Shown here one piece after another: positions 1 through 8,588 of a DNA stretch of 38,607 bases; the first letter of the stretch is position 1, and the number at the start of each line of letters is the position of its first letter. Source of the stretch: Bordetella parapertussis (GTDB taxonomy: Bacteria > Pseudomonadota > Gammaproteobacteria > Burkholderiales > Burkholderiaceae_C); contig CAMDAN010000012.1 in the NCBI GenBank assembly GCA_945888535.1, forward strand, positions 1-38,607, written 5' to 3'. Under the pieces are notes generated by a model, which had not been told where the DNA came from, ran no database searches, and saw only the letters and a program-made list of their open reading frames with translations. Both the position numbers and the translations under genes were made by a program.

Positions 1-259
1 TTTCCACGGTGTAAAGCGAATGCCCGCCTTGGTCGCGGTAGCTTTCATCAATGCCAATGAACCGAAAAAAAGCATCAGAGTTATCACCAAAGACCAGCAA
101 GTAACACGACTCGCTCATGTGCCCGTTGTAATCCACCCACGCAGGCAAAACAGTGGGGGCATGCAAGGAAAAAGGCGCTGCAATGGGAGCGTTCGGGTCC
201 CACGGCTTGGCGGGAACGCCTTCGAGTGGGGTGGTAATGCCGTGTTTTATTTCAATCAT
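1..259 (-). CDS. Hotdog-fold acyl-CoA thioesterase, N-terminal part (3' end lies outside the window)
   Basis: Reading the minus strand from the ATG at 259 gives an open frame with no stop to the window edge (86 codons). It contains the segment WVDYNGHM, the active-site region typical of YbgC/4HBT-like hotdog thioesterases, followed by a pattern (CYLLVFGDN, then GGHSLYTVE) that parallels the complete thioesterase at 1382-1882. It lies 11 bp after the stop of the MDR oxidoreductase gene on the same strand, so it probably is the next gene of the carnitine operon. The N-terminus is about 20 residues longer than in the neighbouring thioesterase. Substrate is unknown; betainyl-CoA or a related trimethylammonium acyl-CoA is the natural guess from context. 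The frame is clear; the exact role is inference. Confidence 0.8.
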   Translation of the reverse strand, partial: MIEIKHGITTPLEGVPAKPWDPNAPIAAPFSLHAPTVLPAWVDYNGHMSESCYLLVFGDNSDAFFRFIGIDESYRDQGGHSLYTVE

Positions 260-270
260 AGGGGGCTTCG

Positions 271-1368
271 TTAACGCAAAGTGAATACAAGCTTACCGAC
301 AAATTTTTTCTCACCGAAGTCGCGTTGGGCTTGGGCGATGTCTTTGAGTGAATAGGTTTTTGCAATCACGGGTTGAATTTCCCCGCGTTCGATATAGCCC
401 ACTAAGTTGTCAAAGATGTGGTCCTCTTGAAAAGTACATCCCAACACATGCAAATCTTTGAGGTAGAGGGTTCGCAGATCCAATTCCACCAAGGGTCCGG
501 CAATCGCACCGGAGGTTGCGTAACGCCCACCGCGTTTAAGAACTTGCAGTAAAACCGGCCATTGGGCGCCTCCCACCAAGTCAATCACCACATCCACAGA
601 TTCGTGGCCCACGGCTCGCTCGAGGTCCACTTGGCGGTCTAACACCCGGTCTGCACCCAAGGCGAGAACCGCTGCATGTTTGTCTTTGCTGGCCACCGCA
701 ATTACCTTAGCGCCTCGGCGTTTGGCCAGTTGCACCGCAGCACTGCCCACCCCACCGGACGCACCGGTCACCAAGACGCGTTCGCCGGATTGAACGCCCG
801 AGCGGTCCACCAAATTTTCAGCAGTTGAATAGGCACACGGAAAAGAGGCCAACTGGGCATCACTTAAATGGCTTTGAACCACCACCGCCGCATCACTGGG
901 CACCTTGGTGAACTCTGCAAAGCCGCCGTCACACTCCGAACCAAAATACCAACAGGCATAGGGCTGGTAGTTGACATAGGCCCGCACAATAGGTCGCACC
1001 AAGACCCGTTGGCCTAGGCGTTTTTCGTCCACGCCTGCGCCCACCGCGACAATCTCTCCGCAGCAGTCTGCGCCTTGAATCCGCGGAAACGCCATGGGAA
1101 CACCACCCCAACTGGGATCTTGGTCCTGTTGGGAATCAAAGACCGCTGCCGCACTTTGCGTCTGACCCTGCACCGTTTTAGAGTACCAACCCACTCGCGT
1201 ATTGATGTCGGTGTTATTGACTGCGCTGGCGCCCACACGAATCAAGACTTCACCGGCCAAGGGCACAGGAACAGGAAGATCCTGCCGATATTCAAGACAC
1301 TCCGGACCGCCAAAACGGGTCAACACCACGCCCTGCATGGTGCTTGGAATTTGCGCAGCTTGTGCCAT
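271..1368 (-). CDS. MDR-family zinc-type alcohol dehydrogenase / quinone oxidoreductase-like protein
   Basis: This 365-residue protein has the medium-chain dehydrogenase/reductase layout: an N-terminal GroES-like domain (GDxVLVR-like GQRVLVRP near residue 120), then a Rossmann domain with the nucleotide-binding motif GASGGVGSAAVQLAK near residue 205. The catalytic-zinc Cys/His pattern of classic alcohol dehydrogenases is not obvious, which favours a quinone-reductase-like NADPH enzyme. It follows the cdhB stop by 13 bp and precedes another thioesterase by 11 bp, so it is probably co-transcribed with the carnitine genes. Its substrate is unknown; it is not one of the three established carnitine-to-betaine steps. 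No convincing Shine-Dalgarno precedes the ATG at 1368; a second in-frame ATG at 1338 is possible. Confidence 0.85.
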   Translation of the reverse strand: MAQAAQIPSTMQGVVLTRFGGPECLEYRQDLPVPVPLAGEVLIRVGASAVNNTDINTRVGWYSKTVQGQTQSAAAVFDSQQDQDPSWGGVPMAFPRIQGADCCGEIVAVGAGVDEKRLGQRVLVRPIVRAYVNYQPYACWYFGSECDGGFAEFTKVPSDAAVVVQSHLSDAQLASFPCAYSTAENLVDRSGVQSGERVLVTGASGGVGSAAVQLAKRRGAKVIAVASKDKHAAVLALGADRVLDRQVDLERAVGHESVDVVIDLVGGAQWPVLLQVLKRGGRYATSGAIAGPLVELDLRTLYLKDLHVLGCTFQEDHIFDNLVGYIERGEIQPVIAKTYSLKDIAQAQRDFGEKKFVGKLVFTLR

Positions 1369-1381
1369 TCGTATTTGTTTA

Positions 1382-1882
1382 CTATTGAGCCACTTTGGGT
1401 TGCGGCAAAGCGATCACGCGTCCCGCAAACTTCGGTTTTTCAAGACCTGCGTGTACCAACGCTAAGGGCTGCAAAAGCGCAGCAACCGATGGTGCAAACG
1501 GCGTGGCGGTGGGCCCCGCCATGTCCACATTGAGCTGCATTTGCTCGCAAAAGGACAGGAGTTTGTCTTGGTCTTCTTGATACAAGCCCAACCCCAAGTG
1601 CACCCGTTTGGCATCGATGCCGAGCACTTGGGTCCGCACTTCAAGACGCGAGCCCAGCTTCACCTCATGCAAAAAATTGAGGTGCGCTTCTAATGTAAAC
1701 AAGGAGTGCCCCAGTGCTTTTCGGCCCGCTGCGTCCAGTCCGATCTGGTCCATGAATCCATCGACGCCGTAGCTAAAGAGCACCAAATAAAAACCATCAC
1801 GCAGGTGGCCGTTGTAGTCCACCCATTCGGGCAAGACTTCACTGCGGTAAGTCACCAAGCCTGCCGGGTTTAAATTACTCAT
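1382..1882 (-). CDS. cdhB: Betainyl-CoA thioesterase (hotdog fold)
   Basis: Predicted to hydrolyse betainyl-CoA to glycine betaine and CoA, the last step in the aerobic L-carnitine to glycine betaine pathway. The protein (166 residues from this start) carries WVDYNGHL near its N-terminus and a long central helix, the signature of the 4HBT/YbgC hotdog family, and family length fits. The ATG at 1882 overlaps the end of cdhA (stop at 1877-1875), which points to translational coupling; a TTG nine bases further upstream is also open but less likely. The assignment as CdhB rests on its direct position after carnitine dehydrogenase and the BKACE gene. A second thioesterase of the same type lies at the left edge, so which of the two handles betainyl-CoA cannot be settled from sequence alone. 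Confidence 0.85.
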   Translation of the reverse strand: MSNLNPAGLVTYRSEVLPEWVDYNGHLRDGFYLVLFSYGVDGFMDQIGLDAAGRKALGHSLFTLEAHLNFLHEVKLGSRLEVRTQVLGIDAKRVHLGLGLYQEDQDKLLSFCEQMQLNVDMAGPTATPFAPSVAALLQPLALVHAGLEKPKFAGRVIALPQPKVAQ

Positions 1883-2840
1883 CGTCAGCAATACCGTGTT
1901 TTGCTTTGGTGGCCTTGATCGCCGCTTGGACAGCCAACAAACAGTCGTCTCGGTAGCGCTCTAAATCGGCAATGCTGTGTTTTCCGAGCTGTTGTATGGT
2001 GCCGTCAGACACGCTATCAAGCAAGGCATCTGTCAACTCGGGTGCTTCTAGTTTGGTCCACGGAAGCTTCAAAGCAGGACCAAACTGGGCCATGAAGTGG
2101 CGCATACCGGCGTCGCCACCGGCCAAGGTGTAAATTAAAAAACTTCCCATGAAAGACCAGCGCATGCCTGCGCCAAAACGAATGGCGTCATCGATTTCGC
2201 CCGTCGTTGCCACGCCGTCGTTGACCAAGTGCAAAGATTCACGCCACATCGCTTCTAACAAACGGTCAGCAATAAATCCAGGAACTTCTTTGCGAACATG
2301 CAGTGGCCGCATGCCTAAGCTGCGGTAAACCTGCATGGCCGCTTGCACCGCATCAGGGCTGGTGTTCACGCCGCCCACCACTTCCACCAAAGGCAAAAGG
2401 TACACCGGGTTAAAAGGGTGGCCGACCACACAGCGCTCGGGGTGTTGTGCTTTGGCATAAAACTCACTGGGCAGCAAGCCGGATGTCGAGGAACCAATTA
2501 GCACATTGGGGCGTGCAGCGGCTGTGATTTTGGCGTGCAAGTCAATTTTCAAATCCAAGCGCTCAGGCGCACTTTCTTGAATAAAGTCCGCATGGGCCAC
2601 ACACTCTTCAATCGTCGCCACAAAGCGCAGGCACGATTGTGATGCGCCGGGCTTGAGCCCTTGGGCTTCTAAGGCGCCCCAAGATTTTTGAATGCGGGAA
2701 CGCAGTTGCGCTTCAGCGTCAGGTGCGGGGTCCCAAGCGATTACGTCTAGCCCGTTGGCTAAGGCGCGGGCCACCCATCCGCTGCCGATGACGCCACTGC
2801 CCAAAGCAGCAAAAGTTTTGATGTCTGTGATAAATGTCAT
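1875..2840 (-). CDS. cdhA: L-carnitine dehydrogenase (3-hydroxyacyl-CoA dehydrogenase family)
   Basis: Predicted to oxidise L-carnitine to 3-dehydrocarnitine with NAD+. The 321-residue protein starts with a Rossmann motif (GSGVIGSGW near residues 14-22) and the Asp of WDPAP that fits NAD preference, followed by [11 protein letters not shown] and [18 protein letters not shown], hallmarks of the 3-hydroxyacyl-CoA dehydrogenase fold as found in bacterial carnitine dehydrogenases, whose usual length is about 320 residues. The gene lies between the BKACE gene (29 bp upstream) and the thioesterase (overlapping), the order expected of a cdhC-cdhA-cdhB cluster. A plain 3-hydroxybutyryl-CoA dehydrogenase is the alternative, but those lack the BKACE and thioesterase partners. 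Confidence 0.9.
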   Translation of the reverse strand: MTFITDIKTFAALGSGVIGSGWVARALANGLDVIAWDPAPDAEAQLRSRIQKSWGALEAQGLKPGASQSCLRFVATIEECVAHADFIQESAPERLDLKIDLHAKITAAARPNVLIGSSTSGLLPSEFYAKAQHPERCVVGHPFNPVYLLPLVEVVGGVNTSPDAVQAAMQVYRSLGMRPLHVRKEVPGFIADRLLEAMWRESLHLVNDGVATTGEIDDAIRFGAGMRWSFMGSFLIYTLAGGDAGMRHFMAQFGPALKLPWTKLEAPELTDALLDSVSDGTIQQLGKHSIADLERYRDDCLLAVQAAIKATKAKHGIADDE

Positions 2841-2869
2841 GTTGAATTCTTAGTAATTGAAAGAGGGCG

Positions 2870-3757
2870 TTAACCGCGTTTTTTCAGACCCATTTTTTCG
2901 CGCCCTTGGGCCGGCGTCATCGGGGTTGCGCCCATGCGGGTGATGATCTCCACCACCCTTTGCGTTAAAGAGCCGTTGCTTGCTGGTACGCCTTTATCGA
3001 GCCACAAATTATCTTCAAGGCCCACCCGCACATTGCCGCCTAAAAGAATCGCCTGTGCCGCCATGGGCATTTGCATGCGGCCAATCCCAAAACCCGACCA
3101 CACCGCATCGGCAGGCAAGTTGTCCACCATGGCTTTCATGGTAGTGGTGTCTGCGGGAGCACCCCATGGAATTCCTAAACACAGCTGAAACAACGGATCT
3201 TTCAACAATCCTTCTTTGATCATTTGCTTGGCAAACCAAAGGTGTCCGGTATCAAAAATTTCTAGCTCGGCTTTGACCCCCAACTCAGTAATGCGTTTTG
3301 CGCCAGCGCGCAACGCGGCAGGCGTGGAGACATAAATCGTATTTCCATCGCCAAAGTTCAAGGTGCCGCAGTCCAAGGTGCAAATTTCAGGCAATAGTTC
3401 TTCAACATGGATCAATCGCGCCAAGGGGCCAACCAAATCGGTCGAGGGGCCAAACTGCATTGGCGTTTCACCGGGGCCGATTTCAAGGTCACCACCCATG
3501 CCGGCGGTCAGGTTCACGATGATGTCCACGCCTGAATCACGAATGCGGTCCATCACTTCACGGTACAGCGCGGGGTCCCGGCTGAATTTTCCAGTTTCAG
3601 GATGGCGCACATGGCAGTGCACCACGGTTGCCCCAGCCTTGGCGGCTTCGACGGCAGCGGCTGCAATTTGTTTGGGGGTCACTGGAATCGCTGGGTGCTT
3701 ATCAACGGTGTCTCCAGCGCCGGTGAGTGCACACGTAATGATGATGTTTTGGTTCAT
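2870..3757 (-). CDS. cdhC: 3-dehydrocarnitine:acetyl-CoA trimethylamine transferase (BKACE / DUF849)
   Basis: The beta-keto acid cleavage enzyme family condenses a beta-keto acid with acetyl-CoA; for 3-dehydrocarnitine the products are acetoacetate and betainyl-CoA. The 295-residue protein shows the family's zinc-binding HCHVR near residues 48-52, the preceding ITCALTGAG strand, and NLTAGMGGD plus a conserved [10 protein letters not shown] near the C-terminus, where the Glu is a family active-site residue. Length is normal. The ATG at 3757 overlaps the stop of the upstream aldolase-like gene by 4 bp. Substrate assignment comes from the adjacent carnitine dehydrogenase and thioesterase genes; BKACE proteins as a family act on several different beta-keto acids. 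Confidence 0.9.
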   Translation of the reverse strand: MNQNIIITCALTGAGDTVDKHPAIPVTPKQIAAAAVEAAKAGATVVHCHVRHPETGKFSRDPALYREVMDRIRDSGVDIIVNLTAGMGGDLEIGPGETPMQFGPSTDLVGPLARLIHVEELLPEICTLDCGTLNFGDGNTIYVSTPAALRAGAKRITELGVKAELEIFDTGHLWFAKQMIKEGLLKDPLFQLCLGIPWGAPADTTTMKAMVDNLPADAVWSGFGIGRMQMPMAAQAILLGGNVRVGLEDNLWLDKGVPASNGSLTQRVVEIITRMGATPMTPAQGREKMGLKKRG

Positions 3758-4497
3758 TTTTGATAGTCCATTTCTTCGAGGTCAAGGATCTGTTTAAGGG
3801 CTTTGAAATGCAGCTCTGAAAATTCAGTGGGGTAGTCGTTCCATTGCGCACATGCCAGTGCTGCCACATTTTCAGGAATCAGAGTCAAGGGGCGACCGGT
3901 AGAAAGCGCCAAGACTTGGAGCTTGGCGGCTTTTTCTAAGTAATACAAAGTGTCCAAGGCCTGTGCAACTGTCGGCCCGACCACCATGACGCCGTGGTTG
4001 CCCATAAACAACACGCTTTTACCGCTTTTCATCAAACCCGCAACCCGCTCGCCTTCAGAAGGCTCTAAGGCCATTCCGGCGTAGTCGCGGTCATAGGCAA
4101 TACGCTGGTGGAATTGGCAGGCGTTTTGGTCCAGCATCAAAAATTCAAAATCTTGCAAACAACACAAAGCGGTTGCATAGGGCATGTGGGTGTGCAAGAT
4201 GCACCGGGCGTGGGGCACCTGCTGGTGCAATACCGCATGCAAGTGCCATGCTGTCGGGTCGGGCGCGTTCGCGGCTTTCTGGGCATTGTTATCGGCACTA
4301 TTGAGTAAAAGCAAATCACTGGCTTTGATTAGCGAAAAATGGCTGCCTTGGGGATTAAGCAAAAACTGTCGGCCATCGGGCGATACGGCCACACTGAAAT
4401 GGTTGGCAATGGACTCATGCATATCCCAACGCGCCGCCCACCTAAACGCAGCAGCGAGGTCGATACGGGCTTGGGATTCATCAATTGAAAATGTCAT
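3754..4497 (-). CDS. Class II aldolase/adducin-family protein
   Basis: A 247-residue protein with the class II aldolase/adducin fold: [10 protein letters not shown] near residue 102 gives two of the zinc-binding histidines, and GNHGVMVVG near residue 166 provides a third. These enzymes (fuculose-1-phosphate aldolase, ribulose-5-phosphate epimerase and decarboxylase relatives) cleave or rearrange hydroxy-carbonyl compounds using zinc. It is the first gene of the minus-strand carnitine operon and overlaps cdhC by 4 bp (ATGA), so translation of the two is coupled. No aldolase step is part of the known carnitine-to-betaine route, so its job here is open. The ATG at 4497 is preferred over the adjacent TTG; a weak GAAAG lies upstream. 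Confidence 0.85.
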   Translation of the reverse strand: MTFSIDESQARIDLAAAFRWAARWDMHESIANHFSVAVSPDGRQFLLNPQGSHFSLIKASDLLLLNSADNNAQKAANAPDPTAWHLHAVLHQQVPHARCILHTHMPYATALCCLQDFEFLMLDQNACQFHQRIAYDRDYAGMALEPSEGERVAGLMKSGKSVLFMGNHGVMVVGPTVAQALDTLYYLEKAAKLQVLALSTGRPLTLIPENVAALACAQWNDYPTEFSELHFKALKQILDLEEMDYQK

Positions 4498-4558
4498 CAA
4501 TGGCTTTCAAACGTGTTGGGACTTTAGCTGTGGTCCTTGTTAATCAACCGATCAAATA

Positions 4559-4595
4559 CGACTATGTATTGACATTTTGCGACTATTTCAAAATG
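4559..4595. promoter_or_regulatory. Candidate activator site: 21-bp-period direct repeat overlapping an inverted repeat
   Basis: In the gap between the carnitine operon and the MFS gene, CGACTAT occurs at 4559-4565 and again at 4580-4586, exactly 21 bp (two helical turns) apart. Overlapping it, CATTTTG (4573-4579) and CAAAATG (4589-4595) form a perfect inverted repeat with a 9-bp spacer. A perfect -35 hexamer TTGACA (4569-4574) reads toward the MFS gene, with only weak -10 matches after it. Direct half-sites two turns apart are usual for AraC-family activators, and the known carnitine regulator CdhR is of that class; no such regulator gene is in this window. The repeats are seen; function is inferred. 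Confidence 0.45.
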
Positions 4596-4709
4596 ACGTC
4601 GCGCAGCCTCGGCCAGCTCAGCTTAAACAATCGGGTGAGAAATGTATGTCACCATCCAGGTTATGCGATGGATCACCGCCGCGACAAAACTATCCCTGGG
4701 AATGATGCT

Positions 4710-5975
4710 GTGAATAAATTGATGTGGCCTTTGGCCTCGCTGTTAAGTGGGGTAAGTATGCTTGTTGTGGGCGTTGCATTGCTCACTGTTGCGATTGGAG
4801 CGCAAGCTGGTTCAGCCAAATACTCCGCCCTTGTCACGGGCATCATCATGTCGGCTTACTTTGCCGGCTTTGTCTATGGGACCTACGCTTGTCCAAAATT
4901 GATTCGCAAGGTCGGTTACATCCGAGCCTTTGCGGTGATGGCTTCGGTGGCCTCTGCCTTACCGGTGTTGCATGCCTTGTGGACCAACCCCTGGTTTTGG
5001 GGGGTGCTGCGTTTTGTGACGGGGCTTTGCATCGTGGGCTTGTACATGGTGATCGAAAGCTGGCTCAATGTGGTTGCCAGCAGCGAAAGCCGTGGGAAGG
5101 TGTTTGCGTCGTATATGGCGGTGAGCGGCGTCTCCACGGCGATCGGGCAGTGGCTTATTTTGGCCAGCGATCGCTACGGCTTTGTTCCCTTTGCCTTGGT
5201 CTCCATTCTGTTTTCATTCGCCCTGATTCCGACCACGCTGACCACCATTCGTGAGCCGCAACCCACCAACGCGCCATCCATGAGTTTGGTGCGCTTGTTT
5301 ACTATTTCACCGATCGGCGCCATTGCATCGCTGGGTTCTGGCCTGCTCAACGGAACATTTTTTAGCTTGGGCTACGTGTTTGGAACGGGCGTGGGATTTA
5401 GCGACAGCCGCACCGCGACCTTCATGGCAGTCACCATTTTGAGTGGCGCAGCCTTTCAATGGCCTGTGGGTCATTTATCCGACCGGTATGACCGGCGTTG
5501 GCTTTTATTTTGGATTTGCGTGGTCACCGCAGGGCTGGCTGGCATCGGGTTTTATTTGGCCCGCGAATATGAAAATTTATTGATTTTTCTCGGCGTTTTA
5601 TACGGCGGCTTGTCGTTCGCTGTTTACGGACTAAGTGTCGCCCACACCAACGATTTGATCGAACCCTCCAAAGTGCTGGAGACGACCGGCGGCTTGTTGC
5701 TGCTTTACGGTATTGGCGCAACGGTGGGCCCGACCTTGGCGGGGGGGTTGATGGACTTGATGGGTCCTGAAGGTTTGATGTTGTTTTTCTCCATTGTCTT
5801 GTCTTTGCTTGCTGGCGCGGTTTGGAGATTTGCTTCCCAACAAAAACACAGCCAAGCGCCTCCAGTGCGCCGGGCGGACTACGTGATGATGGATGCGAGC
5901 TCGCAAGCGGTGCTTCAAATGGACCCGCGCGGAGAGCAAGCCGATCTTGATTTTGATCACCGTGCGCAAAAATAG
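4710..5975 (+). CDS. MFS transporter
   Basis: An integral membrane protein of the major facilitator superfamily with about 12 predicted membrane segments. The first begins right after the start (LMWPLASLLSGVSMLVVGVALL), and the loop between segments 2 and 3 and the repeat GHLSDRYDRRW between segments 8 and 9 match the MFS loop signature. It resembles the YcaD-type branch. The C-terminal tail of about 50 residues is hydrophilic. The frame is open upstream to 4485 over the regulatory region, so the start was chosen as GTG 4710 (GGGA eight bases upstream); ATG 4668 and ATG 4722 are alternatives. Being divergent from the carnitine operon across a shared control region, it may import carnitine, betaine or a related compound; this is inference only. 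Confidence 0.85.
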   Translation: MNKLMWPLASLLSGVSMLVVGVALLTVAIGAQAGSAKYSALVTGIIMSAYFAGFVYGTYACPKLIRKVGYIRAFAVMASVASALPVLHALWTNPWFWGVLRFVTGLCIVGLYMVIESWLNVVASSESRGKVFASYMAVSGVSTAIGQWLILASDRYGFVPFALVSILFSFALIPTTLTTIREPQPTNAPSMSLVRLFTISPIGAIASLGSGLLNGTFFSLGYVFGTGVGFSDSRTATFMAVTILSGAAFQWPVGHLSDRYDRRWLLFWICVVTAGLAGIGFYLAREYENLLIFLGVLYGGLSFAVYGLSVAHTNDLIEPSKVLETTGGLLLLYGIGATVGPTLAGGLMDLMGPEGLMLFFSIVLSLLAGAVWRFASQQKHSQAPPVRRADYVMMDASSQAVLQMDPRGEQADLDFDHRAQK

Positions 5976-6009
5976 AACTCTCTAAATATTTCACAACCCT
6001 GAATTCAAA

Positions 6010-6585
6010 ATGCAAAACGTCGCCTTTACCCAGATGAAAGATGGAACTGTTGAGGAGTACCTTTTTTTACAACAACTGGAACACCAATACATCCGAGAGT
6101 TGCCCGACCGGCTCATGGAGGCTCTGCGTGGTTTGGGAACGTCTTTGCAAGGCTACCAAATCAGTCGGCTCGAACACTCGCTCCAAAGCGCAACCCGTGC
6201 TGAGGCTGATGGCGCGGATTTGGATATGGTGGTCGGCGCATTGATCCACGATATTGGCGATAGTTTGGCGCCTGAAAACCACTCCCAAATGGCAGCGGCC
6301 ATTCTTCGCCCTTATGTTCGTGCTGAGGTCACATGGGTGATTGAAATGCACGGACTGTTTCAAATGGAGTATTACGCCCACCACTTTGGCAAAGACCCGA
6401 AGGGTTACCTGGCCTACAAAGACCACCCTTGGTTTGCCTCATGCCATCATTTTTGCGCCTGCTATGACCAAGCTGCTTTTGACCCAGACTATTCCAGCAA
6501 ACCCCTGGAATATTTTGAGCCCCTGCTTCGCGAAGTCTTCAGTAGAAAAGCGTTTGATCCCGCAGTGATTCAAGAAGCACGTTAA
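6010..6585 (+). CDS. HD-domain protein, PhnZ/TmpB-like (possible mixed-valence diiron oxygenase)
   Basis: A 191-residue soluble HD-domain protein. The metal-ligand set expected for the MIOX/PhnZ/TmpB branch is complete: H56 (in LEHSLQSA), H80-D81 (HDIGD), H91, H114 (EMHG) and D153 (CYDQAAFDP). PhnZ and TmpB are diiron oxygenases that cleave the C-P bond of hydroxylated aminoethyl- or trimethylaminoethyl-phosphonates; TmpB yields glycine betaine, which is also the product of the neighbouring carnitine operon. However, the Tyr and Glu found 10 and 7 residues before the first His ligand in PhnZ and TmpB are here Leu and Tyr, so the substrate or chemistry may differ. A hydrolase role as an ordinary HD phosphohydrolase is the alternative. 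It lies 34 bp after the MFS gene. Confidence 0.8.
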   Translation: MQNVAFTQMKDGTVEEYLFLQQLEHQYIRELPDRLMEALRGLGTSLQGYQISRLEHSLQSATRAEADGADLDMVVGALIHDIGDSLAPENHSQMAAAILRPYVRAEVTWVIEMHGLFQMEYYAHHFGKDPKGYLAYKDHPWFASCHHFCACYDQAAFDPDYSSKPLEYFEPLLREVFSRKAFDPAVIQEAR

Positions 6586-6592
6586 GCAAAGC

Positions 6593-7537
6593 ATGGGATT
6601 GCGATCTTTGGGGGCAATGCACCTGTCTGCGCCATGGCGAAGCGCCATCGCCATGCTCGCGGGCGTGGCTTTTTTCTCGTTCATGGACGCCACGCTGAAA
6701 ACTCTGTCGGCTTTTTATCCGGCGATGCAAGTGGCCGCGTTACGTGGTTTGGCGGCGCTGCCGATGGTTGTGGTCTATACCGCGTGGAGGGTTCCGGTTG
6801 CGCAATTGTTTCAAGTGCAATGGCGCTTGCACTTTTTGCGCTGCGTTCTCAATGTCGCCACGCTTTGGCTTTTTACCTATGGCATTACTCACTTGGCGCT
6901 CGCGCAGGCCTACACCATCTTCTTTATTTCTCCGCTTTTGGTGACGGCTTTGGCCGTGCCGCTTTTAAAAGAGCATGCCAGTCCGGCGCACTGGGTCGCT
7001 ATCGGGCTCGGTCTTTTAGGCGTACTCATTGCAATGCGCCCGGGGAGCAATGTCGATTCGCTCTGGCAATCTTGGGGGGCGCTGGCAATTTTAGGTTCAG
7101 CGATTTGTTACGGTTTAACCGTGATAACAGCGCGACTATTGGGCCGCAGCGAATCCAACGCCAGTATTGTGTTTTGGACGATTGCTTTGATGTCTTTAGG
7201 CGCAAGTCTTCTCGCGATTGGCGACTGGCAACCGCTTCAAACAGAACATTTCTTGTTGATCGTGATTTTGGGTGTGACGGGGTTTTTAGGCACTGTTGCG
7301 ATGACCTACGCATTTGCTCATGGGAAAACCGCCAACGTCGCTCCCTTGGAATACACCGCTTTGGTCTGGGCTGTGGCTATCGACTGGGTGGTGTGGGGTG
7401 CCGCACCCGACCGGTGGACGCTGATCGGTGGTTTGGTCGTGATTCTCAGCGGCGTGTATTTGATTCGTTTCGCGCGGCATGACGGCGCGTCTAAGACCGA
7501 TACCGAACTTCCCCCCATCGACCAAAGTTTGCACTAA
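6593..7537 (+). CDS. EamA/DMT-family transporter
   Basis: A 314-residue membrane protein with two EamA repeats, roughly ten hydrophobic segments spaced in two groups of five. The first segment follows residue 15 (AIAMLAGVAFFSFMDATL), with the Arg-containing ALRGLAALPM and the end-of-repeat segment HWVAIGLGLLGVLIAMRPG typical of drug/metabolite exporters such as RhaT or YdcZ relatives. It begins 8 bp after the HD gene on the same strand and may be co-transcribed with the MFS and HD genes. The substrate cannot be told. The C-terminus (about 18 residues, acidic and hydrophilic) is cytoplasmic or periplasmic depending on topology. The ATG at 6617 is an alternative start. Confidence 0.85.
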   Translation: MGLRSLGAMHLSAPWRSAIAMLAGVAFFSFMDATLKTLSAFYPAMQVAALRGLAALPMVVVYTAWRVPVAQLFQVQWRLHFLRCVLNVATLWLFTYGITHLALAQAYTIFFISPLLVTALAVPLLKEHASPAHWVAIGLGLLGVLIAMRPGSNVDSLWQSWGALAILGSAICYGLTVITARLLGRSESNASIVFWTIALMSLGASLLAIGDWQPLQTEHFLLIVILGVTGFLGTVAMTYAFAHGKTANVAPLEYTALVWAVAIDWVVWGAAPDRWTLIGGLVVILSGVYLIRFARHDGASKTDTELPPIDQSLH

Positions 7538-7555
7538 CAGCGGAGAAGTCGGGCT

Positions 7556-8560
7556 TTATTTGTGGTGACTCAAAGCGTTGCTCACGAGCTTGGAGGTGAT
7601 ATCAACAATTTGAATCATGCGGTCATACGGCATACGGGTCGGGCCAATCACACCCAGGGTGCCTACCAATTTTCCATCGACCTCGTAGGGCGCGCTGACA
7701 ATCGACAGGTCTTCAAACGGTACCACCTGGCTCTCGCCCCCGATAAAAATACGCACGCCTTCGGCTTGGCCGGCGATATCGAGTAGTCGCATGATTTGGG
7801 CTTTTTGCTCAAACAGCTCAAAGGCCCGGCGCAGGTTACCCATATCGCTGGAAAAGTCGGTCACTTTGAGTAAATTACGTTCGCCAGAAATCACCACTTC
7901 GTCTTGGGTTTCAGTCATCGCTTCGGAGTTCACCGTGACCGCAGCGTCCATCAGGCCGGCAATTTCTGAGCGCAATATTTCCACCTCGCTTTTAAGCCGT
8001 TCGCGCACTTGGTCAATGTCGAGCCCGACGTAATGGCTGTTTAAAAAGTTAGCGGCTTCGACGAGTTGCGAGGGAGAGTAATCCACCTCGGTATAAATGA
8101 CCCGGTTTTGCACATCGCCTTCGGGCGAAACAATGATGACCAACACCCGTTTTTCGGAAAGTCGCAAAAATTCCATGTGCCGAAAAGCGGAAGTGCGCCG
8201 TGGGGCAATTACCACCCCGACAAACTGCGACAGGCTTGAGAGCAAATGGGCGGCGTTGGAGATGACTTTTTGCGGCTGGTCGGGTGCCAGGCTATGGGCG
8301 GCAAACTGCTGCGGTTGGACCGTAAGCATGGTGTCCACAAAAAGCCGATACCCCCGCGCGGTGGGTACGCGCCCCGAAGAGGTATGGGGGCTGACGATCA
8401 GGCCCAACTCCTCTAAATCCGACATGACATTGCGGATGGTCGCGGGAGACAACTCCAAGCCAGAGGCCTTAGACAAAGTGCGGCTTCCCACCGGTTGGCC
8501 GTCGGCAATATAGCGTTCGACCAGCGACTTCAGCAACAACTTGGAGCGATCATCTAGCAT
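7556..8560 (-). CDS. hrcA: Heat-inducible transcription repressor HrcA
   Basis: Repressor of class I heat-shock genes (groE, sometimes dnaK), which binds the CIRCE inverted repeat and is kept active by GroEL. The 334-residue protein has the family's N-terminal winged helix: [18 protein letters not shown], then [17 protein letters not shown], then [18 protein letters not shown], followed by the GAF-like and insertion domains. Length is normal. No CIRCE-like inverted repeat is visible near it, so autoregulation is not indicated here. Its start is only 28 bp from that of the divergent nadK; no Shine-Dalgarno is visible on its side. It is convergent on the EamA gene. Confidence 0.97.
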   Translation of the reverse strand: MLDDRSKLLLKSLVERYIADGQPVGSRTLSKASGLELSPATIRNVMSDLEELGLIVSPHTSSGRVPTARGYRLFVDTMLTVQPQQFAAHSLAPDQPQKVISNAAHLLSSLSQFVGVVIAPRRTSAFRHMEFLRLSEKRVLVIIVSPEGDVQNRVIYTEVDYSPSQLVEAANFLNSHYVGLDIDQVRERLKSEVEILRSEIAGLMDAAVTVNSEAMTETQDEVVISGERNLLKVTDFSSDMGNLRRAFELFEQKAQIMRLLDIAGQAEGVRIFIGGESQVVPFEDLSIVSAPYEVDGKLVGTLGVIGPTRMPYDRMIQIVDITSKLVSNALSHHK

Positions 8561-8571
8561 GGAGGCATTTT

Positions 8572-8581
8572 AGTGATGTAA
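8572..8581 (+). other. Minimal start-stop ORF (GTG ATG TAA) behind a perfect Shine-Dalgarno, ahead of nadK
   Basis: GGAGG at 8561-8565 is followed after 7 bases by GTG ATG TAA (8573-8581), ending 7 bases before the nadK ATG at 8589. nadK itself has no Shine-Dalgarno at normal spacing. This resembles a start-stop upstream ORF that could load ribosomes for re-initiation at nadK or hold them there. The arrangement is seen; regulation is speculation, and the GGAGG could also be chance. Confidence 0.3.
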
Positions 8582-8588
8582 TTTGCCC

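Noticed and set aside
20..274. Plus-strand open frame at the left edge
   Set aside because: It is the complement of the partial thioesterase, whose conserved WVDYNGHM lies on the minus strand.
6634..7482. 282-codon open frame overlapping the EamA transporter in another frame
   Set aside because: Its residues are rich in Arg, Cys and His with no domain; the transporter frame has the ten membrane segments and the better start.
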